From Pseudomonas sp. VD-NE ins (lineage in GTDB: Bacteria; Pseudomonadota; Gammaproteobacteria; Pseudomonadales; Pseudomonadaceae), in the NCBI RefSeq assembly GCF_031882575.1, contig NZ_CP134772.1:6235001-6299000 (forward strand): DNA of 64,000 nucleotides. Direction: 5' to 3'. Below the pieces are notes generated by a model. That model was not told where the DNA came from. It saw only the letters and a list, made by a program, of their open reading frames with translations, and searched no databases. Positions within the stretch are counted from its first letter, which is position 1. The number at the start of each line of letters is the position of its first letter. Below, one piece after another: positions 62,222-64,000 of this stretch. Both the position numbers and the translations under genes were made by a program.

Positions 62222-63586
62222 TTAGCCTTGCAACGCACTGAGGGTCAGGTCCAGGCACTTGCGTGCCTTGGTCACCAGCTCATCGATCTCGGCTTTGCTG
62301 ATTACCAGCGGCGGCGCGATGATCATGGTGTCGCCCACAGCGCGCATGATCAGGCCGTTGTCGAAGCAGAACTGGCGGCAGATCATGCCGACACCCTTGC
62401 CTTCGTAACGCTTGCGCGTGGCCTTGTCCTGCACCAGCTCGATCGCGCCCAACAGCCCGACGCCGCGAACCTCACCCACCAACGGATGATCGTTCAGTTC
62501 CCGCAGACGTTTCTGCAAATACGGTGCCGTTTCGTTGTGCGCGTTCTCGATAATTTTTTCATCGCGCAGGATGCGGATGTTTTCCAGGCCCACCGCTGCC
62601 GCCACCGGGTGACCGGAGTAAGTGAAGCCGTGGTTGAAATCGCCACCTTCATTGAGTACCGCCACCACCGAGTCGCGAACGATCAGGCCACCCATCGGGA
62701 TGTAGCCTGAGGTCAGGCCTTTGGCGATGGTCATCATGTCGGGTTTGAGGTCGTAGAAATCGCTACCGAACCACTCACCGGTACGGCCAAAACCGCAGAT
62801 CACTTCGTCCGCCACGAACAGGATGTCGTACTTGGCGAGAATTTCCTTGATGCGCGGCCAGTAGCTGTCGGGCGGAATGATCACGCCGCCGGCGCCCTGA
62901 ATCGGCTCGGCAATAAAGGCACCGACGTTGTCGACGCCGACTTCGAGAATCTTCTCTTCCAACTGATTGGCCGCCCAGATGCCGAACTCTTCCGGGGACA
63001 TCTCGCCACCCTCGGCGAACCAGTACGGCTGCGCGATGTGGACGATGCCCGGGATCGGCAAGTCGCCTTGTTCGTGCATATACGTCATGCCACCGAGGCT
63101 AGCGCCGGCCACGGTCGAACCGTGATAACCGTTCTTGCGGCTGATGATGACTTTCTTGTTCGGCTGACTCTTGATCGCCCAGTAGTGGCGGACCATGCGC
63201 AGCATGGTGTCGTTGCCTTCGGAGCCGGAACCGGTGAAGAACACGTGGTTCATACCTTCCGGCGCCACATCGGCGATTGCCTTGGCCAGTTCCAGTGCCG
63301 GCGGGTGCGCAGTCTGGAAGAACAGGTTGTAGTACGGCAGTTCGCGCATCTGTTTGGCGGCCACGTCGGCCAGCTCATCGCGACCGTAACCGATGGCCAC
63401 GCACCACAGACCGGCCATGCCGTCGAGGATCTTGTTGCCTTCGCTGTCCCACAGGTAAACGCCCTTGGCGTTGGTGATGATCCGCGGGCCCTTCTCTTTC
63501 AGCTGCTTGAAGTCGCTGAACGGGGCCAGGTGGTGATCATTGCTGAGTGCTTGCCACTCGCGGGTTTGCGGGTTGTTGCTGGTCAT
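62222..63586 (-). CDS. spuC: polyamine:pyruvate aminotransferase SpuC
   Basis: A 454-residue class III PLP aminotransferase. It transfers the amino group of putrescine (and related amines) to pyruvate. [70 protein letters not shown] and the PLP lysine in [16 protein letters not shown] are in the expected order. Length fits the family. Start at 63586 ([10 protein letters not shown]) follows AAGGAGAATT. It sits after spuB and before the transporter genes, as in the spuABCDEFGH operon. Confidence 0.95.
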   Translation of the reverse strand: MTSNNPQTREWQALSNDHHLAPFSDFKQLKEKGPRIITNAKGVYLWDSEGNKILDGMAGLWCVAIGYGRDELADVAAKQMRELPYYNLFFQTAHPPALELAKAIADVAPEGMNHVFFTGSGSEGNDTMLRMVRHYWAIKSQPNKKVIISRKNGYHGSTVAGASLGGMTYMHEQGDLPIPGIVHIAQPYWFAEGGEMSPEEFGIWAANQLEEKILEVGVDNVGAFIAEPIQGAGGVIIPPDSYWPRIKEILAKYDILFVADEVICGFGRTGEWFGSDFYDLKPDMMTIAKGLTSGYIPMGGLIVRDSVVAVLNEGGDFNHGFTYSGHPVAAAVGLENIRILRDEKIIENAHNETAPYLQKRLRELNDHPLVGEVRGVGLLGAIELVQDKATRKRYEGKGVGMICRQFCFDNGLIMRAVGDTMIIAPPLVISKAEIDELVTKARKCLDLTLSALQG

Positions 63587-63613
63587 GCCAATTCTCCTTG
63601 TTATCGGTGAAGA

Positions 63614-63633
63614 CGCGGCCGGTGAGGGCCGCG
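63614..63633. terminator. intercistronic hairpin between spuB and spuC
   Basis: CGCGGCC (63614-63620) and GGCCGCG (63627-63633) form a 7-bp GC stem with loop GGTGAG, between the spuB stop and the spuC ribosome site. There is no T-run. It may protect the spuB message. Confidence 0.4.
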
Positions 63634-63642
63634 CCCGGCGTA

Positions 63643-64000
63643 TCAGACGGCGAAGAGCAGGTACTCACGCTCCCAGGAACTGATCACGCGCTTGAAGTTT
63701 TCATGCTCGGCCCGTTTTACCGCGACGTAGCCAGTGATGAAGGTTTTGCCCAGGTACTTCTCGATGGTCGCGCTGTTTTCCATACGTTCCAGCGCGTCTT
63801 CGATGGTCAGCGGCAGACGCAAGTTGCGGCGTTCATAACCACGACCGACTACTGGCGCGCTCGGGTTGAGGCCCTCGACCATGCCGATGTAACCGCAGAG
63901 CAGGCTCGCGGCAATCGCCAGGTACGGGTTGGCGTCGGCGCCCGGCAAGCGGTTTTCCACGCGACGGTTCTGCGGACCGGCATCCGGAACGCGCAGGCCG
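63643..64000 (-). CDS. spuB: gamma-glutamylpolyamine synthetase SpuB (glutamine synthetase-like), C-terminal part
   Basis: The frame is open to the window edge and about 118 codons are visible, so the start lies outside. Visible residues include [32 protein letters not shown], the glutamine-synthetase-type adenylate/ammonia site end, and finish [12 protein letters not shown]. In P. aeruginosa SpuB and paralogues link glutamate to polyamines in the gamma-glutamyl route rather than making glutamine. The assignment as SpuB rests on position before spuC. The Tyr adenylylation site of true GlnA is not seen in this part. Confidence 0.9.
   Translation of the reverse strand, partial: GLRVPDAGPQNRRVENRLPGADANPYLAIAASLLCGYIGMVEGLNPSAPVVGRGYERRNLRLPLTIEDALERMENSATIEKYLGKTFITGYVAVKRAEHENFKRVISSWEREYLLFAV

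Overview
The window looks like chromosomal DNA of a Pseudomonas of the fluorescens type. This rests on gene content (spu polyamine operon, cadA/cadR, hacB-like acylase, ptsP-rppH, D-2-hydroxyglutarate dehydrogenase beside serA), on high GC with strong third-position bias, and on many REP-type palindromes at gene ends. From memory, most housekeeping genes follow the order of the P. aeruginosa PA0296-PA0363 region, read from coaD back to spuB, with accessory insertions. No rRNA, tRNA, insertion sequence, phage or CRISPR array was seen.

Layout. 1-7.25 kb: the end of a small unknown gene, a GMC oxidoreductase, coaD, a 2[4Fe-4S] ferredoxin, a small membrane protein, mutM, an HDOD protein, a PfpI/DJ-1 protein and rlmI. 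7.29-10.97 kb: an accessory island that starts AT-rich. It has a promoter, a 23-residue peptide gene with a strong ribosome binding site, an attenuator-like hairpin, and three overlapping genes for a SagB/McbC-type flavin oxidoreductase, an AurF-type diiron oxygenase and a Bcr/CflA-type MFS exporter. This is the best candidate here for an undescribed peptide-derived natural product pathway. 11.2-20.7 kb: ilvD, pchP, a cystine symporter, folA, a membrane protein/GTPase pair and two tandem repeat proteins with calcium-loop motifs.

20.8-27.6 kb: a phosphonate utilisation cluster on the minus strand (LysR regulator, three ABC transporter genes for 2-aminoethylphosphonate, FAD oxidoreductase, PhnZ-like HD oxygenase). 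The last gene carries a one-base frameshift that separates its lid residues from its metal site. 27.6-30.4 kb: cadA and divergent cadR with a readable MerR-type operator. 30.5-47.9 kb: thyA, lgt, a TauE-type permease, an NRDE protein, ptsP, rppH, a HAD phosphatase, ilvA, rpiA, two SdiA-regulated-type proteins, an FAH-family hydrolase, D-2-hydroxyglutarate dehydrogenase divergent from serA, and a shortened solute-binding protein.

48.2-56.5 kb: a DUF523 protein, a 2OG-Fe(II) oxygenase, a DUF2059 protein, an alpha/beta hydrolase, a thioredoxin-like protein, a penicillin acylase-family enzyme (HacB-like), and a GlxA-type regulator divergent from an HD hydrolase. 56.6-64 kb: the polyamine operon spuB(partial)-C-D-E-F-G-H on the minus strand, for uptake and catabolism of putrescine and spermidine. 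At least four families of intergenic palindromes mark gene ends, mostly in convergent or 3' positions.
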